Of a DNA stretch of 64,000 nucleotides, positions 23,461 to 35,857 are shown piece after piece. Position 1 is the first letter of the stretch. Every line of letters starts with the position of its first letter. Source of the DNA: Sipunculus nudus. Taxonomy: Eukaryota; Annelida; Sipuncula; Golfingiida; Sipunculidae. The DNA is taken from contig CM049320.1 in NCBI GenBank assembly GCA_026874595.1, forward strand, positions 8,373,464 through 8,437,463, written 5' to 3'. The position numbers were made by a program, and so were the translations under genes. The notes beneath the pieces are model-generated. The model did no database searches, was not told the origin of the DNA, and saw nothing but the letters and a program-made list of their open reading frames with translations.

Positions 23461-23664
23461 GGCGGATCAAGGATTTAGGAAAAGGGGGGGGGTCCGACCA
23501 AGGAGGACTAAAGAAACCCCTAAAAAAAGGTCCCCAGGTCTGGAAAGGGGGGGGGGGGGTCCAGGCCGCAAAATTTTGTCTGAAGCCCTTAAAAAACGTT
23601 GCTTCTGATGAAAAAGAGGGGGAGGTCCGGACCCCCTGGACCCCCCCCCCCTTGATCCGCTTCT
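23461..23664 (+). mobile_element. G/C-run inverted-repeat element, copy 1
   Basis: About 200 bp bounded by perfect 11-bp inverted ends (GCGGATCAAGG at 23462, CCTTGATCCGC at 23650-23660). Inside are a G run, GGTCC(C/G)ACCAAGGAGGACT, GGTCCCCAGGTCTGG, a second G run, AAAATTTTGTCTGAAGCCCTTAA and a terminal C run. The same arrangement recurs at 43728-43936 and, inverted, at 57276-57490. It is non-coding and MITE-like. I could not assign a superfamily. Confidence 0.65.
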
Positions 23665-23930
23665 GCTAAAGATCATTTTAAGAACGCTGTGATTAAAACA
23701 TAATAAGACTTTAAGAACTTGTTGTGAGCCGACATTGATCGACTGGTTCCCTGCACTGACCCCTATTAACGCCCGCCATGTTCAGTTCCAACAGCGATAA
23801 GATCAGAACAGGGTCCCAGTCTAGATCCCGTTGCAAAGGGCTGTGGGACACTTCACTTAACCATTGCGATTTTTTCGCTATGTAAAGTTACGGGGTAACA
23901 TCAAAGCGGACCGAATTGTTTCGCTAGAGA
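23665..23930. other. Intergenic
   Basis: No feature recognised between the G/C-run element and the SINE head. Confidence 0.5.
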
Positions 23931-23935
23931 ATCAT

Positions 23936-24170
23936 GCTTTTCTAGTGAAGCGGTTGTGCGCCGGACATGTGCGCCACCGACATGGATTCGAATCCCGGAT
24001 CGACCTAATATTTTCCCCTGAGCAATTTGTCTTCGTCACAGTAAACATTAGGACGCTTGGTAAATTATGGATATGTAGGGCATTTGAGGATTATATCGGT
24101 GCTACAACCTTTCAGAAGTTTTATAAAATATCCAGAGACGACGAAAAGTTAATTAATATATGTTGATACC
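23936..24170 (+). mobile_element. tRNA-derived SINE head
   Basis: A canonical pol III A box (TAGTGAAGCGG, 23943-23953) and B box (GATTCGAATCC, 23985-23995) lie 42 bases apart, as in a tRNA. Acceptor arms are not complementary, so this is not a functional tRNA gene. The downstream body is AT-rich and its 3' limit is uncertain. It is a different family from the 35.6/60.9 kb SINEs and from the one at 49972. Confidence 0.6.
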
Positions 24171-25989
24171 GGAAAAAAGTCACTAATACGATTTCAAGGG
24201 GTCGCCTATTTGGAACCTTACGAGGCGTTTTCATAGTCTCAAAACGTTGATTGAGAGTTTAATTTTAAAATATTTATTTAAATTGGATTATACAGTTAGC
24301 GCCAAGCGCTAACATGAGTATTTTCCAATATTCATAAAAAGTATCACATTATGTGCAAGAACAACAGAGGGATTCGAATTAAAGCGTCTGGGGACGAGAC
24401 AAGAACCAACCAGACGTAGGAGATGATCACGGTAGCACCATGGTCCAATGTAACAGCGGAACACAAACTCAAGCCAACGGTGATCGGCATATCAGCACGT
24501 CCGCGGCGTTTCGGTGTAACTTTGAATGTGTTCTTGAATTTTTTTTTCTATCTGAGAAAGTGTTCGAAAGAGTGATAATTATTTATAAGTATAATACGAG
24601 CATACTATTTCATAAAAACCTGTAACGGATCTTATATACCGGTCATATTTCCAGGTACATTCCCCCAGTTCATTACAATGGAAATATAGTACAACGAACT
24701 AATTCTCATGGGTCAAAACTGTTGGTTATAATGAGACCTGATTGTAAAAGATAAATTACTTTTGACCCATGATCAATGGAATCAATCTGAAAATAAACAT
24801 ATCGAAAAATGTTAATAATTTTGTTAATTTCATTTATATAAACTCATACACTTCACCAAAGGCACACCACATGCAAACATGTACGGTATCAGGGAATGTA
24901 TGATATATCCTGTGCTTTCAATACGAAGTATATCTTTATATTCTGGGAGGCTCAGGCAAAAATTGGAGTGCCATCTGAGTTTATAGCGTCCCAAGGAGAC
25001 ATGATATGTGTCCAATTTTGAAGGATTTTGTTAAAAGTGAATATTTTTCGTATTTTATGTAATTATCATACCATTATATGATTAGAAATAGTGTCATTAT
25101 ATGAATATATGTTTATAACTAAATGTAAGCCTCAATTATCAGCGCGGTGTTTACACAACTGACAAGTTCGTTTGAGGCAGCCGGTACTTGTCATTGAATG
25201 CTACAAGTTTCTAAAGGCGAAAAATCGCGCGTCCCAGTTGAAGCTTGGACACCCAGAACCGAGTGCCCGGAAGAGGCGCATACCCTCGCCTTCCTGAAAG
25301 CCCTGTCTCTTATGTTTTTGATATATTTCTGTTATCGTCACTTTTTTCTATCTCTATTTCTGTGTACATGCCTAACAGAATTTTTTTTTCTTCACGTATG
25401 TTATTCATTTGTATAGTTGTATGTATGTAATTTATACATGTGTAATAAAAAAAAACGTAAGATATAAAAAGATAGTTTGAGAAATTAAGAAGAGACATTT
25501 ATATGAATTTTAAGGAAATAACCATTAGGAAACAACGGTTTTGAATGGGTAATCTGTAAATGATTTCAGACCCCCCCCCCCCTACCCCCCCCCCCCCCCC
25601 CCGGCACCCTGCACCAGGTGATTTGAAGCTGGGGTTATCTGATATCGTTACAACTGCGCTGAAAAATATAACATCGGGCAACGTCCCACCGACCGCGCTT
25701 GTGCTAAGGCGCCAGTGCAGAGATGTTAGACTAAGCCCAGGGAGTTTGTCGGGAAGCTATCTGTCAGACAGGAAGATTGACTGTAGATATGATGACGTGT
25801 CGACGTGTTCTGCATGTTGTGATTTCTAAAGAGGTTATGAAAGTCTTTAGGGGAAGGTAAGACCAAACATAGATCTTGCTGAACAAACAAATGAGAGAGT
25901 CAAGGTGAAGATTATAGTTGTGGACACAAAAGTACTGATATCATGAATGTGTCAAACTGTGGGTTCAATATCCCGAGAAAATTCACTTT
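24171..25989. other. Intergenic; C-run tract at 25571-25602
   Basis: Two poly(C) runs separated by TA at 25571-25602 may be a fragment of the G/C-run element family (CACCCTGCACCAGG follows). The frames at 25198-25430 and 25560-25829 have no recognisable domain. No gene is supported. Confidence 0.5.
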
Positions 25990-27063
25990 TTAGCTCAGCT
26001 GACTTTAAGTCATCTGAGCTTTAGCAATCACTCTATGTCCGTCGTCCGTCCGGCCGTTCTGTCGTCTGTCCGTTAACAGGGCACAGATCGAAACCGCTGG
26101 ACCTTGAATCTTCTGACTTGACAACCAGAGAGGTCCATGAAAAATCTCCCTGGAAACCTTGAATTAGTTCTCTGTTACCCATATTCTTCCAGCTATAGGG
26201 CTCTGAAGTACCCCCTAGAATAATGGAAAATTTCATACAAAAGCTCAAGTATCTGAACAACTAATGCACAGATCACCATGATTCTTTACATTCATATTGA
26301 TCATGCAGTGTTCCATCAGTATCTGCAGACTGGTGGCGCCACATGTATTTTTTTCGATTTTTACGATTTTTTCCTATAAGATTTAAATCTTTAAAGATGT
26401 GGTCATCTGTTAACAGGGCACAAATCGTAACCGCTGGACCTATAATCTTCTTACTTGACATGCAGAGAGGTCCATGAAAAATCTTCTTGTAAACCTGAAA
26501 TTAGGTCTCTGTTATCCATGTTCTTCCCGCCATGGGGCTCTTAAGTATATCCAGAATGATGAAAAATTTGATACAAAAGCTCAAGTATTTGAACAACTTA
26601 TGCATTGATCACCATGAATTTTTGGATATTGATCATGGAGTGTTTAATCAGTTTCTGCTATGGCGCTCAAAGTGCCCTCAAAACAATTAAAATTTTAAAA
26701 CAAAAGCAGGGCACAAATAATAAACTTTGGACCTAGAATCTTCCAATTTGACATCTAGGGAGGTCTATAAAAAGTCTCCTTGTAAACTTGAAATTATAGG
26801 TGTGTGTTACCCATATTTTACAACTTATGCGGCATGTTTGAGCACCCTAGAAATAATGCAAGATACATACAAATTGGGATATTCCTCAGGAATTGGAGAG
26901 TGAGGATTGTCTTTAAATTTGGTGTGCTTATGCGTCTTAATGAACTTAAGCTAACTTGCATGAATGATGGTGCCACCTGCATTATCTTAATTAGTTCCCT
27001 ATGCAAGGACATATTGTCAACATGTCAGTCGGCTGAGCGTCATGACCCATGGGTCACTTGTTT
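25990..27063 (+). mobile_element. Hairpin-capped element of tandem ~300-bp units
   Basis: Begins with a near-perfect palindrome (AGCTCAGCTGACT ... AGTCATCTGAGCT, 25992-26020), then a GTCCGTC-rich tract (26037-26070). Three degenerate tandem units follow, starting at about 26072, 26409 and 26704; each opens with AGGGCACA and contains CTTGACA...AGAGAGGTCCATGAAAAATCT. The element ends with GGCTGAGCGTCATGACCCATGGGTCACTTGTTTA, whose core GACCCATGGGTC is a perfect palindrome. It is non-coding. Comparable structures are common in bivalve genomes to my knowledge, but I cannot name the class. The layout matches 32648-33115 read in reverse. Confidence 0.6.
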
Positions 27064-27226
27064 ATGGTCTTATTCTGATGTAAGCATCAATGTATCAGGT
27101 TTAAGAAAACATTTGGTCTAATTATATGTCACTGACAGAAAGTCTTCAAAATGGAATTTAGACTGGGGGCATTCTTTTTATTTGAAAAAATGTTGCCTCG
27201 ATCCTTTTGTTCCAGAAAAAACGTCG

Positions 27227-27282
<56 letters not shown>

Positions 27283-27676
27283 CCGTTTTCGTGTTTAAAG
27301 GATGTTTTTACCGGTTACGACGTCTATGAAACATCTTTATACGTGAGTTTTTCACAAGTGATGGTAATATCTGCCCTTTTTGCCGAAGGACCACGATGAC
27401 CTTTTATCACAATTCTTCTCACCTCAGGTGAATTCCACGTTCTATACAGCTCCCTCCGCTGTCTCGGCCACAGGACTTCATACCATCCGCAGAAAGACAG
27501 CTACCATTGATCAACCCTTTCCTTCATATTCATTTGTACTGCCACTTTTTAGGAAATACTGTGTACTTTTAGGAAGTGGACGTCGAGATGTAAAATAGCG
27601 TATCTTTTCTCACAAAGACGGGAAGGTCAATGTAGCTTAAGCATATATGCTATACGCCACACACACAAAGACAAAG

Positions 27677-27730
<54 letters not shown>

Positions 27731-28878
27731 TTATGATTCTCTTAAATACGACCAGTTCTGGGAAAAAAATTCATAATACTAATGATTTGATAGATCTAAA
27801 GGTATCCAGATCAGCGATGTTTCACTGAAATGGTAGAAGAGGCTTATAATTCAATACCTATTCTGGTCTGTTCCTGGCTTTTCAACTTTTTTATGAATTT
27901 TGCGATTATGCTTTTATTTTCATTCACATTTGTAACCAATAAAATGGAATTAATGATGTAACAACGTCATGTAGCATACAAAGTAATAAAATATACGTTT
28001 TATAATAATAGAAGTTCAAGTATCTGATATGGCTTGACAAGCCCAATTATGTTGCATTTGCATTTTTTTCACTTCAAATGTATCAACACACACACACATA
28101 CATACAAACACACATATATATATATAATCCTAAAAGAGCAACAGGTATGAAACCATGATTAATATCGATGCTTTGCACTAAGTGCCAATAGGTCACGTGT
28201 ATTCTGTGGTGATTAACAGTTACCAAAACGGGATTCAATTATAAACTCCATAATGGTTACACGAAAATGAACCACTGACATGCAGTTCTTTCAGACCAAC
28301 AACTACACCAACATGATACCTCGCCGGCCCTTACCACAAATTGCACTCGTGCGTCGGTCGCCGGTGCAATTAGCTTTTAACGTGCAGCAGTGTGGGTAGC
28401 AGATGGAAATAGCTGCTAACACTATTATTGAATACTTGTAAATATATCGGCGACAAACAGATCATTGGGCCACGAATCCAGGCACACATTACTTTAAATA
28501 GTTTGCTCTAAGTCAGAGAACGTTGTACGTAACTAAGTGGTTGAGGTACTTTGCTATTAATTCAAGGCTCAGTGGTGTTGCCACGGAATCAAAAGTATAA
28601 TTGTGATGTTTCGACATAATCGAGTATGTAAGAGTAAGAAGTAACTCAGCTAGAGGTAATTATAACTTACATATACCTTATACACCTAACATCAAGGCGA
28701 CTTAATTACATTCACTTCCTTTGAGATGATTCATGGCTGTCTCTTACAATAGGCAGATCGTCCACTTGTAAAACCTATAGTTTGGATAAACGTTTGAATC
28801 AGAGAAAAGATCCCCTTATATTGTCGCACGTTGGTAATGTGTCTCGTTCTCTTCTTCATTTATTTATTATATAATGCA
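27064..28878. other. Intergenic with (AT)n arrays
   Basis: Holds (AT)n at 27232-27279 and 27678-27728, and a CA/CATA/TA mixed microsatellite at 28086-28127. No coding or RNA gene recognised. Confidence 0.55.
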
Positions 28879-28990
28879 GGGGCGGATCCAGGTGTCTCTG
28901 ACAGGGGGGGGTCAAAACTTGGACATGCGCGGAAGAGTGGATTTAAGGAGTCAACCCACCCCCATCACGATCTTATTTGAGCAAATGTAG
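28879..28990 (+). mobile_element. Partial GGATCC/G-run element
   Basis: Starts GGGGCGGATCCAGG, followed by a G run. It resembles the left end of the G/C-run elements, but the remainder diverges and no right end is seen. Confidence 0.4.
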
Positions 28991-29359
28991 GAAACTTTCA
29001 GCATGCAAGTTCATTATAGTAATTGCACCTGAAACTTAATTTTGATTATGCATATGGTGTCCTATTTAGCCTATTTATTGTTTCGACGCAGAGAGAGATG
29101 GGGATCGTGTATCTTCTTAAAAATGTTTTATTGTATCACACAATATCATTCAGGATATATCACTCCGGAATTTAAAAATATAATATTAATCGAGTTGTAG
29201 GCGTTTAACTGCGGAAGAGGGGAAGGTTTTCTTGCGATCGCTTGGACACTTGAGACCATTATTACAAAATGACGATAATATGAAAAAAAAAACATTCCAT
29301 CAGCCGATCATTAGAAACGGTCAACAAGTAAGTATTATATAATACATATATTTGTTAAA

Positions 29360-29970
29360 ACTGTCAATTTATTCATTTATTAAGAAATCATTATTCAGGG
29401 TGACTTGTTCAGACTGTGTCTGATCTTCCAGGAGGCCCTGCATGATATAAAACAAATACAATGTAATACAAAATAAAATGGGGCAGTTTTTAAATTAGAA
29501 CACAATTAACCGCGTGTTAAACATATGACATATTGTTTTATGCTTTTCTTAAAACTGTAGAAAGAAGGGACATTCTTAACATCATATGGTAACCTATTCC
29601 ATATTAAGGGTCTATCATATATGACAGAGTTTCTCATATATTATGTTCATGCCTTAGGCACAGACAATGCTCCAGTTCTGTTTACCCATGTTGCGTAACC
29701 GTGCAAATTCTGTGACATAGCACAAACACTCTAACAAATAAGATGGACATTTGCTGTTAATGCATTTATACAACAAGATGAAAGTCATGTGAGCTCGTCA
29801 CTCTACACGGACTGGATTTCCCGAACAGTTCTAGATCACTGGTGCTTATCTCATGATTAAACGAATTATTCCTACTGCGCGATTCTGTAGCTTCTGTATT
29901 TTATCACACGTATAACGTTCAGTTTCCTGCTTTCGTAAACGCAGAGACCGGCTTATGACAACAAGTACAG
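29360..29970 (-). mobile_element. LINE 3' end, CR1/L2-like
   Basis: On the minus strand the segment reads the characteristic C-terminal part of a LINE reverse-transcriptase ORF: KIQKLQNRAVGIIRL (about 29860-29910), then MTFILLYKCINSKCPSYLLE (about 29735-29800), then RPLIWNRLPYDVKNVPSF (about 29545-29610) followed by YSFKKSIKQY. A 3' UTR with the motif GGGCCTCCTGGAAGATCAGA and an AATAAATGAATAAA-type end follows. The three protein blocks are in different frames, separated by stops and frameshifts, so the copy is dead and 5' truncated. Superfamily placement is from the general C-terminal pattern and UTR style only. Confidence 0.7.
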
Positions 29971-31139
29971 CATATTGTTAAATTTTTCAATAATGAAAAG
30001 TTCAGGCGTATAATTTTTAGGGAATGGGTTTCAAGTGAAACGTATGAATTACAGATCATTTCCCATTCAAGGTTTCACTGGAAATTACAAATCCAGTGTA
30101 TCTGGCATTGATTGAAGCCAGAACAGCCCAACTCTTTGATGTTCATGTAGCTTCAGCAAAGCACCAGTCATACTCTATGATCCTAGAACAGAACATTATG
30201 TACATGCCCGCCTACGGGGCGATTGAGACACCGCTCGTATAATGTCCATTCCGAGACACGGGAGCGTCATTTCTGGGAGAATATCTACAATTCATCGAAA
30301 AGGAGGCTTAACTGTCGTCTGCTCATGCTGAAATGTAGGCAGTTTTGGTCGATATTGCTTGATATATCCCCATTCCGCTCTGCTTATAACTCAACTGCTA
30401 CTTAAAAGCATTAGGAGGGCGCATACCTTCATTAAAATATCGTATTAGTTTCCGCTTCCAAAAATATTTTCCATTTACCTCTGGGTTAGACCCGGCTGGT
30501 CTATAATACCAAATAATATAAATCATTCCAGAACCAGCCTTATTTTTTTACTAACGAAATAATGTAAACAGTAATTGATCAATCTCATTTTCTTCATTGG
30601 TTCGTACCCAATGTTTTATGAATATCATTAAATGTTGATATAGTATCTTCTAGACAAAGAGACAAACGTACAGACAAACAGACATAAAGAAAATTCATGA
30701 AATAAAACTTCCTCCTGTATGATTTGAGAGAGTTATAGAACAGTTTCAACAAACCGGAGGTCCTGCCTTTCGAGTCAATCAATTATCATTTAAGGGGTAA
30801 GTAAGTGACCGGTAGGAGGCTGAAGGAAGGCAAGGTGCTAAAGGAAGATAAAACAACAAACCCACTACCCATGGTTTCATAGGCGCTGCTAAGTTCACAG
30901 GGGAATATTGAACTAAAATTCGCTTTTCGCAGAGACCTTGAGGTCCAGTGGGCTTCCACATGACAAGCGGTACCACTATAGGTCACACTCATACTCCAGA
31001 AAGGTTACTGTGTATGGGTCAAAAGGTTCAAACCGACACAAACAGAAAATGAAGTTTGTATTGTGGATTTAGACTAAATTTGGGATTTTGATTCAATTGT
31101 CAATTGCAGTTGCCAAATTTACGAAAAACAGGATTTTGC

Positions 31140-31195
<56 letters not shown>

Positions 31196-32647
31196 ATGAT
31201 AATATTAATGTATTTAATAACTATATAAATAATCAGGTTGAAAAAAAAAATCAGTGTGAAAGCATGCGTTCAATTTGATTATTCAAGACATTTTCATAAG
31301 TCACCATTTGATCGGAAACATGACAAACAAACTGATTAAAACTACATTAACGAACGAACGAAGGTTAATTAAACAAACAGAGCATAAGATAGAGACCATT
31401 ATATTATTGACACAAGCATATGTGGCAGTGTTCTTATAATTATAACTCAATTATTTGATTTGGAGCCTTATTTATCCAGAACATTTGAATACCATCAGTA
31501 CAGTAATAAGCTAATGTGGCTCCTCCGTATCAAGATGAATTGGGCGTCCCGTTTCCATTATTCCCATTTTCTAAAGTTATCCATTTTATACTTCGTTGGA
31601 CAACAATGCATACTTTAGAACTGACAAAAAGTGATAGTCAGTGTGTTTTTTTAATAATAAATAATTTATTGTAGGATGCAATGCACAAAAGACAACCTTA
31701 ATTCCCACTAATTGATTTTCTTTTTCCTTGTTATAATGTGATCCGTGGGGATTTATTTATTTTACGTAGTACACAGTTATCAGGGTACTCTATTTGCTTC
31801 TTACCTTCATAGCCCACACCTCCCTTTATCAACCATAAACTATTTGTACTAGCGTGTATATATAATGATTATATTCTACTTTCAAGAAGGTTATACTTTC
31901 ATATTAACAATTTTATAATCAACCATGTAAGCGTTATGTAGTACGCTCTTGTTGCTTATTTCTGAGAGAAATAATATATAACTCCCTAACGTTTTAAAGA
32001 TGCTATAACTACAGTCGTTGTGTGCTTCATGTTAATGAGAATCTTTTCTTTTTAGTCATTAGAGGAAATTACTCTTGTACCTTTGGTCGGCACAGCATTA
32101 TCTCTAAATATATATAGCCTCATAACCAGAATTTTATGTCGTCAGGTTTTTTATCCTTTCTGAAAATGGAAATCTCATGTACTTTGTCATCTACCAAGTT
32201 TGTTACAAACAGGATCTATAAATCGTATCAAGACTTGATGTAACTGGATCATTACAATAAATAGAGAAAATAGTTTAGGGAAAACATCTACCCGTGTATA
32301 TTCATCATGTTAACAACCGGATCATAACAATAAATTGAGAAACTATGTTAGGAAACTAAAAACAATGCTAACTTTATGTGATGTACACTACATATTAAAT
32401 TGTAAGATGGTAAATAATATTAATAACAGACAGATCTAACTAGAGCGCTGGAAGTTTCCCCACTGGTCGCCTGGAAATGAGCGATAATTGAGAAATGGAT
32501 TATAGAGTGTACGGCCTTGGGAATATGGTCAAGGTAAAAAAAATAAGTGACCCTCTGATATTGTGTAAAAACTTCAGATTTGTAAAATATATGCAAATGG
32601 CAGAAGAAAGAAAAAAAATAGAAACTACATGTGTCGGAACGATACGA
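29971..32647. other. Intergenic; (AT)n at 31144-31193
   Basis: AT-rich DNA with a 50-bp (AT)n array. No gene, RNA or repeat family recognised. Confidence 0.5.
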
Positions 32648-33115
32648 ATGCCCCCGCCTGAAGCAAATTAGAAATATTTGTTAAAGTTTGTAAATTTTTC
32701 TGTTCAGGAGATGTCATATGGACAAAAGTAGGTCAATCGCGAAAAACGCGAACTCGATCTGTAAGTGGTCATTATGCGCCCACACACCAAAAATTAGGCC
32801 AGTATCTGCAAGCATTGCGGAATAAAGTCCGTACATGTGCATTGGTCATGAAAATTTCTATTTTTCATTAATTTTCTATGTTCAGGAGCCGTTAAACTGT
32901 CAAAAGTAGGTCAACCGAGACGACACGCTAACTGGATCTGTAACTGATCATTATCTGTTCACACAACAAAAATCAGACCTATATCTGCAGGCATTGCTGA
33001 AAAAATCCGTACTGCTGTTTGATTTCGGAATGTCGGAAGGACGGAATGACAGACTGACGGATTCCGACATGGATAAAACTATATGCCCCGGCCACTTTGT
33101 GGCGTGGGCATAAAC
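32648..33115 (-). mobile_element. Hairpin-capped element, second family
   Basis: Plus-strand left end TGCCCCCGCC and right end GGCGTGGGCA are inverted repeats. The right end also forms a hairpin (GCCCCGGCCAC-TTT-GTGGCGTGGGC). Two degenerate tandem units of about 190 bp (from about 32690 and 32875) share AAAAGTAGGTCAA, TCTGTAA-TG-TCATTAT and ATCTGCA-GCATTGC. A GGAAGGACGGAATGACAGA tract precedes the hairpin. Reversed, this gives hairpin, GTCC tract, tandem units, the same order as 25990-27063. Non-coding. Confidence 0.6.
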
Positions 33116-33645
33116 AATGAAATTGCCGTTTTTGCATTCTGGAAAACCAAAGCAGGTCAACCCACACAAAAAACAAATATGGATATCAAAAACTCATCAG
33201 CTCCCATAAGCCCCTGATCTGGAGGGAGGCTGACATGTTATGTGCAAAATAAACACCACAGCATCCGGTCTTACAGCCTATTTATAGGCAGGGGTGAATT
33301 ATTTGTGCTACGTATGTCATATCAAGAGTACCGGACAGGGACTCGACATCGTTACGTATACTCAGAAGTCGTACTTTTCAGTTCGTATGACGTACAATAT
33401 GTACATTATGTAAGTTTATCTAGACATGGTTCACCTTACACGTATTTCGCGATGTAGAATATGAATATTACGTACGTAATATAATATCCAGCATAGCTGT
33501 TCTAGCTAGACCTGTATCACCATGTACTTATTCTGTAATTATGGACATTATATACCCTAAGTAAACATATGTCCAATACAGGAACCACTGTTCCAGCTTC
33601 ATCAGTTTGTGGCCGTGATGTGTGATCGTCTTTATCCTTTTCTGT
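33116..33645. other. Intergenic
   Basis: No gene recognised. The stretch 33300-33480 is rich in TACGTA/GTACG motifs. Confidence 0.5.
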
Positions 33646-34466
33646 TGTTACGGAACCTAATAACAGCAGATCACGTAATCGTGACGATCACAAATTTTGA
33701 TACGGAGATTAAAAAAAATCAGATTCCGCAACACTAGGCAACGTGAAATGTCTAGGGAATGAATATAGAAGTCAGTGGGGTTTTTTGTTAACAAATAATA
33801 ATTTATTCTTAGAACAATCTTAACATTGTAATACACTAAATCAATACAATTACACAGTATAACAATAATAAAATGTACAGTACAAGAGTGTCCGGATCCT
33901 AGGCTTTGATTTCTGGATACCACCACTGTTACAGCTCAACAAGAGTCCTTTACCACAAATAATCCACGTAAATAGTTAAAATAGTCCTTCCCAGAGGAAT
34001 AGTCCGATTTTAACTCGAAAACAATCTGTTGTAATCCGAAAGTGAAGTTCTGGTAATACTCCCTAAAGCAAACTGAAGACAATCCGTACATAAAGTCTGT
34101 ATACAATCCGTAGAAGATCTGTAAGTTCTGCAGTTATCGGAAAGGTCCCAAAAAACACTGACTAGAGAGTCCCACTCTTCCATGTCCGCTGGTATTTTTT
34201 TCTCTCCCGGCTCTAAACACAGCTTCTATTTATAGCTTTATAGAAGCCCAGAAATTTCCGTATTCACGAACATTCCAAAGAACACAACAATACACACGCG
34301 CCCACAGCAGATGAACAGACCCGAAAATTCCAGACTACACCGAGTATTGTGTTTACACTCCGCGAGAGTTCAGCAAGTGCGGTTATTTATAGCAGCGCAC
34401 AGGGTTTGTCTAGCACATTACAAACTATGTAATATCCCGCGCATAATAAAACAAATACCTCTAACA
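33646..34466 (-). mobile_element. Solo LTR, fossil, related to the 12.8-16.0 kb element
   Basis: About 820 bp bounded by TGTTA and TAACA. It shares the landmarks TGTTACGGAACCTAAT, CAGATCACGTAATCGTGA, ACACTAGGCA and TTTTTTGTTAACAAATAA with the LTR parts at 12826-13500, but is clearly diverged. No internal region adjoins it. The flanking five bases are similar on the two sides but do not form a clear duplication. It is an old relic left by LTR-LTR recombination. Confidence 0.65.
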
Positions 34467-34566
34467 CTATTATGAAAGTTTAATTATGCTATGCTATGCT
34501 TTCTATGACGTGGCAGTTTAATAGTACTAATAAGACAAATTCACACGCAAGCCTCTCTCACACTCA

Positions 34567-34581
34567 ATATATTAATATATA

Positions 34582-34656
<75 letters not shown>

Positions 34657-34737
34657 ATGAGAGAGAGAGAAATAGAAAGAGAAAGACAGAGGCAGACAGA
34701 TAAACAGAGAGAAAGAGAGAGAAGCAAACAGACAGCA
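34567..34737. repeat. (AT)n array followed by GA-rich tract
   Basis: ATTAATAT-interrupted (AT)n at 34567-34650 is joined to a polypurine GAGAGA/CAGACAGA tract up to 34737. Confidence 0.95.
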
Positions 34738-35617
34738 GTCATACATCACAGACAGTGTTCTTAAGATGTGCAAGGCCTGCCAGCTATGATTTGAACATCT
34801 GGTCCTGCCTCCTCCCGTGTTTATTACAGAGTCAGCTGTCTTCAATATTAAATTGCCGAGAACACCAATGAGACCATGCAGCCAGGCAGTTATCTTGGAA
34901 CATCAGTTTCGAACACTCCCACCAAACACCTATTGTTAAGGAACAGGAAGAAATTAACCATTCGCAGATTCTTATCCCAAGTATCCAGTTAAATCGTGGG
35001 AGATCAAAGCCGTACCATCAAATTAAATAAAATAAAATTTATTCTTCTTGTTCGTAAGCCATTTGAATGAAAAGTGTACAAAGTCATATTATATTAAATT
35101 ATACTGTTTGAATGGCAGTGATTAGTCGAGTTTAGTTTTAAATGCTTTCATCATTGTAACTAAAAACGTTATTCCCACGGACAGATTTGTTTGTACCAGT
35201 TTCGTCATTTCTGTGACAGGATTCAATCTATTAAATTAGAAAACTTTCAAAACATATCATGTGATACAGAACCGTTTAAGTCTAGCGCCCCATTACGTTA
35301 TTGAAAAGAGGAGCTAGTTTTTAAGGGATTGGCTGCCGGAGTTTTATTTCCTCTGTAGAAGAACTGAATTATCGACCGATAAAGAAAAGAGTTCCTCCAT
35401 CAAACCTGGCATCACATGTTCTGTATATATCAGCCGGACCGAAAACTGAAGCGGTGACTTTTTTGAAGATTTTTTTTGTGGAGGTAACCGCGTCCATTTT
35501 TTAATGTTGACTCATCTATTTCTTACCCTAAGCATGCAAATCTGCTTAGTTTCCATTTCGGTTTGGGACTCGGGTTTCGGTTGCACTCGCTTATTATTTT
35601 GTAATGAAGGTACCGTA
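34738..35617. other. Intergenic
   Basis: No gene or repeat recognised. Confidence 0.45.
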
Positions 35618-35857
35618 GCGGCGGGTCCTGGATGTGTAATCATCCCCACTGCTGGGTCATAACACCGAGGAACCCTCCAAAGACGCGCTCGTTTGTGAGT
35701 AAAACACGACCGTGGGACACAACATTCCCATTAAACCTACAGAGCGCTCACCCTGGGTGGGGGACGACCGTGAAAAAATCCACCATTACTCGGCTGATAT
35801 TTGAACTTACGACCTCCCGTCTTTGAGTGCTGAGCTTTACCCCTGAGCCTCAAAAGG
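35618..35857 (-). mobile_element. tRNA-derived SINE, copy 1
   Basis: Minus strand. Degenerate A box AGGCTCAGGGG (35840-35850) and B box AGTTCAAATAT lie downstream at tRNA spacing. The body contains GGTTCCTCGGTGTTATGACC and GGGATGATTACACA. The same head and body recur at 60855-61068. The tRNA fold is not preserved. Confidence 0.7.

Noticed and set aside
23397-23676. Overlapping Gly/Pro-rich frames of 90 and 69 codons
   Set aside because: They cross G and C homopolymer runs of an interspersed element.
23936-24007. Possible tRNA gene
   Set aside because: A and B boxes are good, but acceptor and other stems do not pair, so it is a SINE head.
25560-25829. 89-codon plus-strand frame ending in a cysteine-containing tail
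   Set aside because: It starts in a poly(C) run. The later part looks protein-like, but no start, splice site or family supports it.
33657-33926. 89-codon minus-strand frame
   Set aside because: Contained within the solo LTR; no protein similarity recognised.
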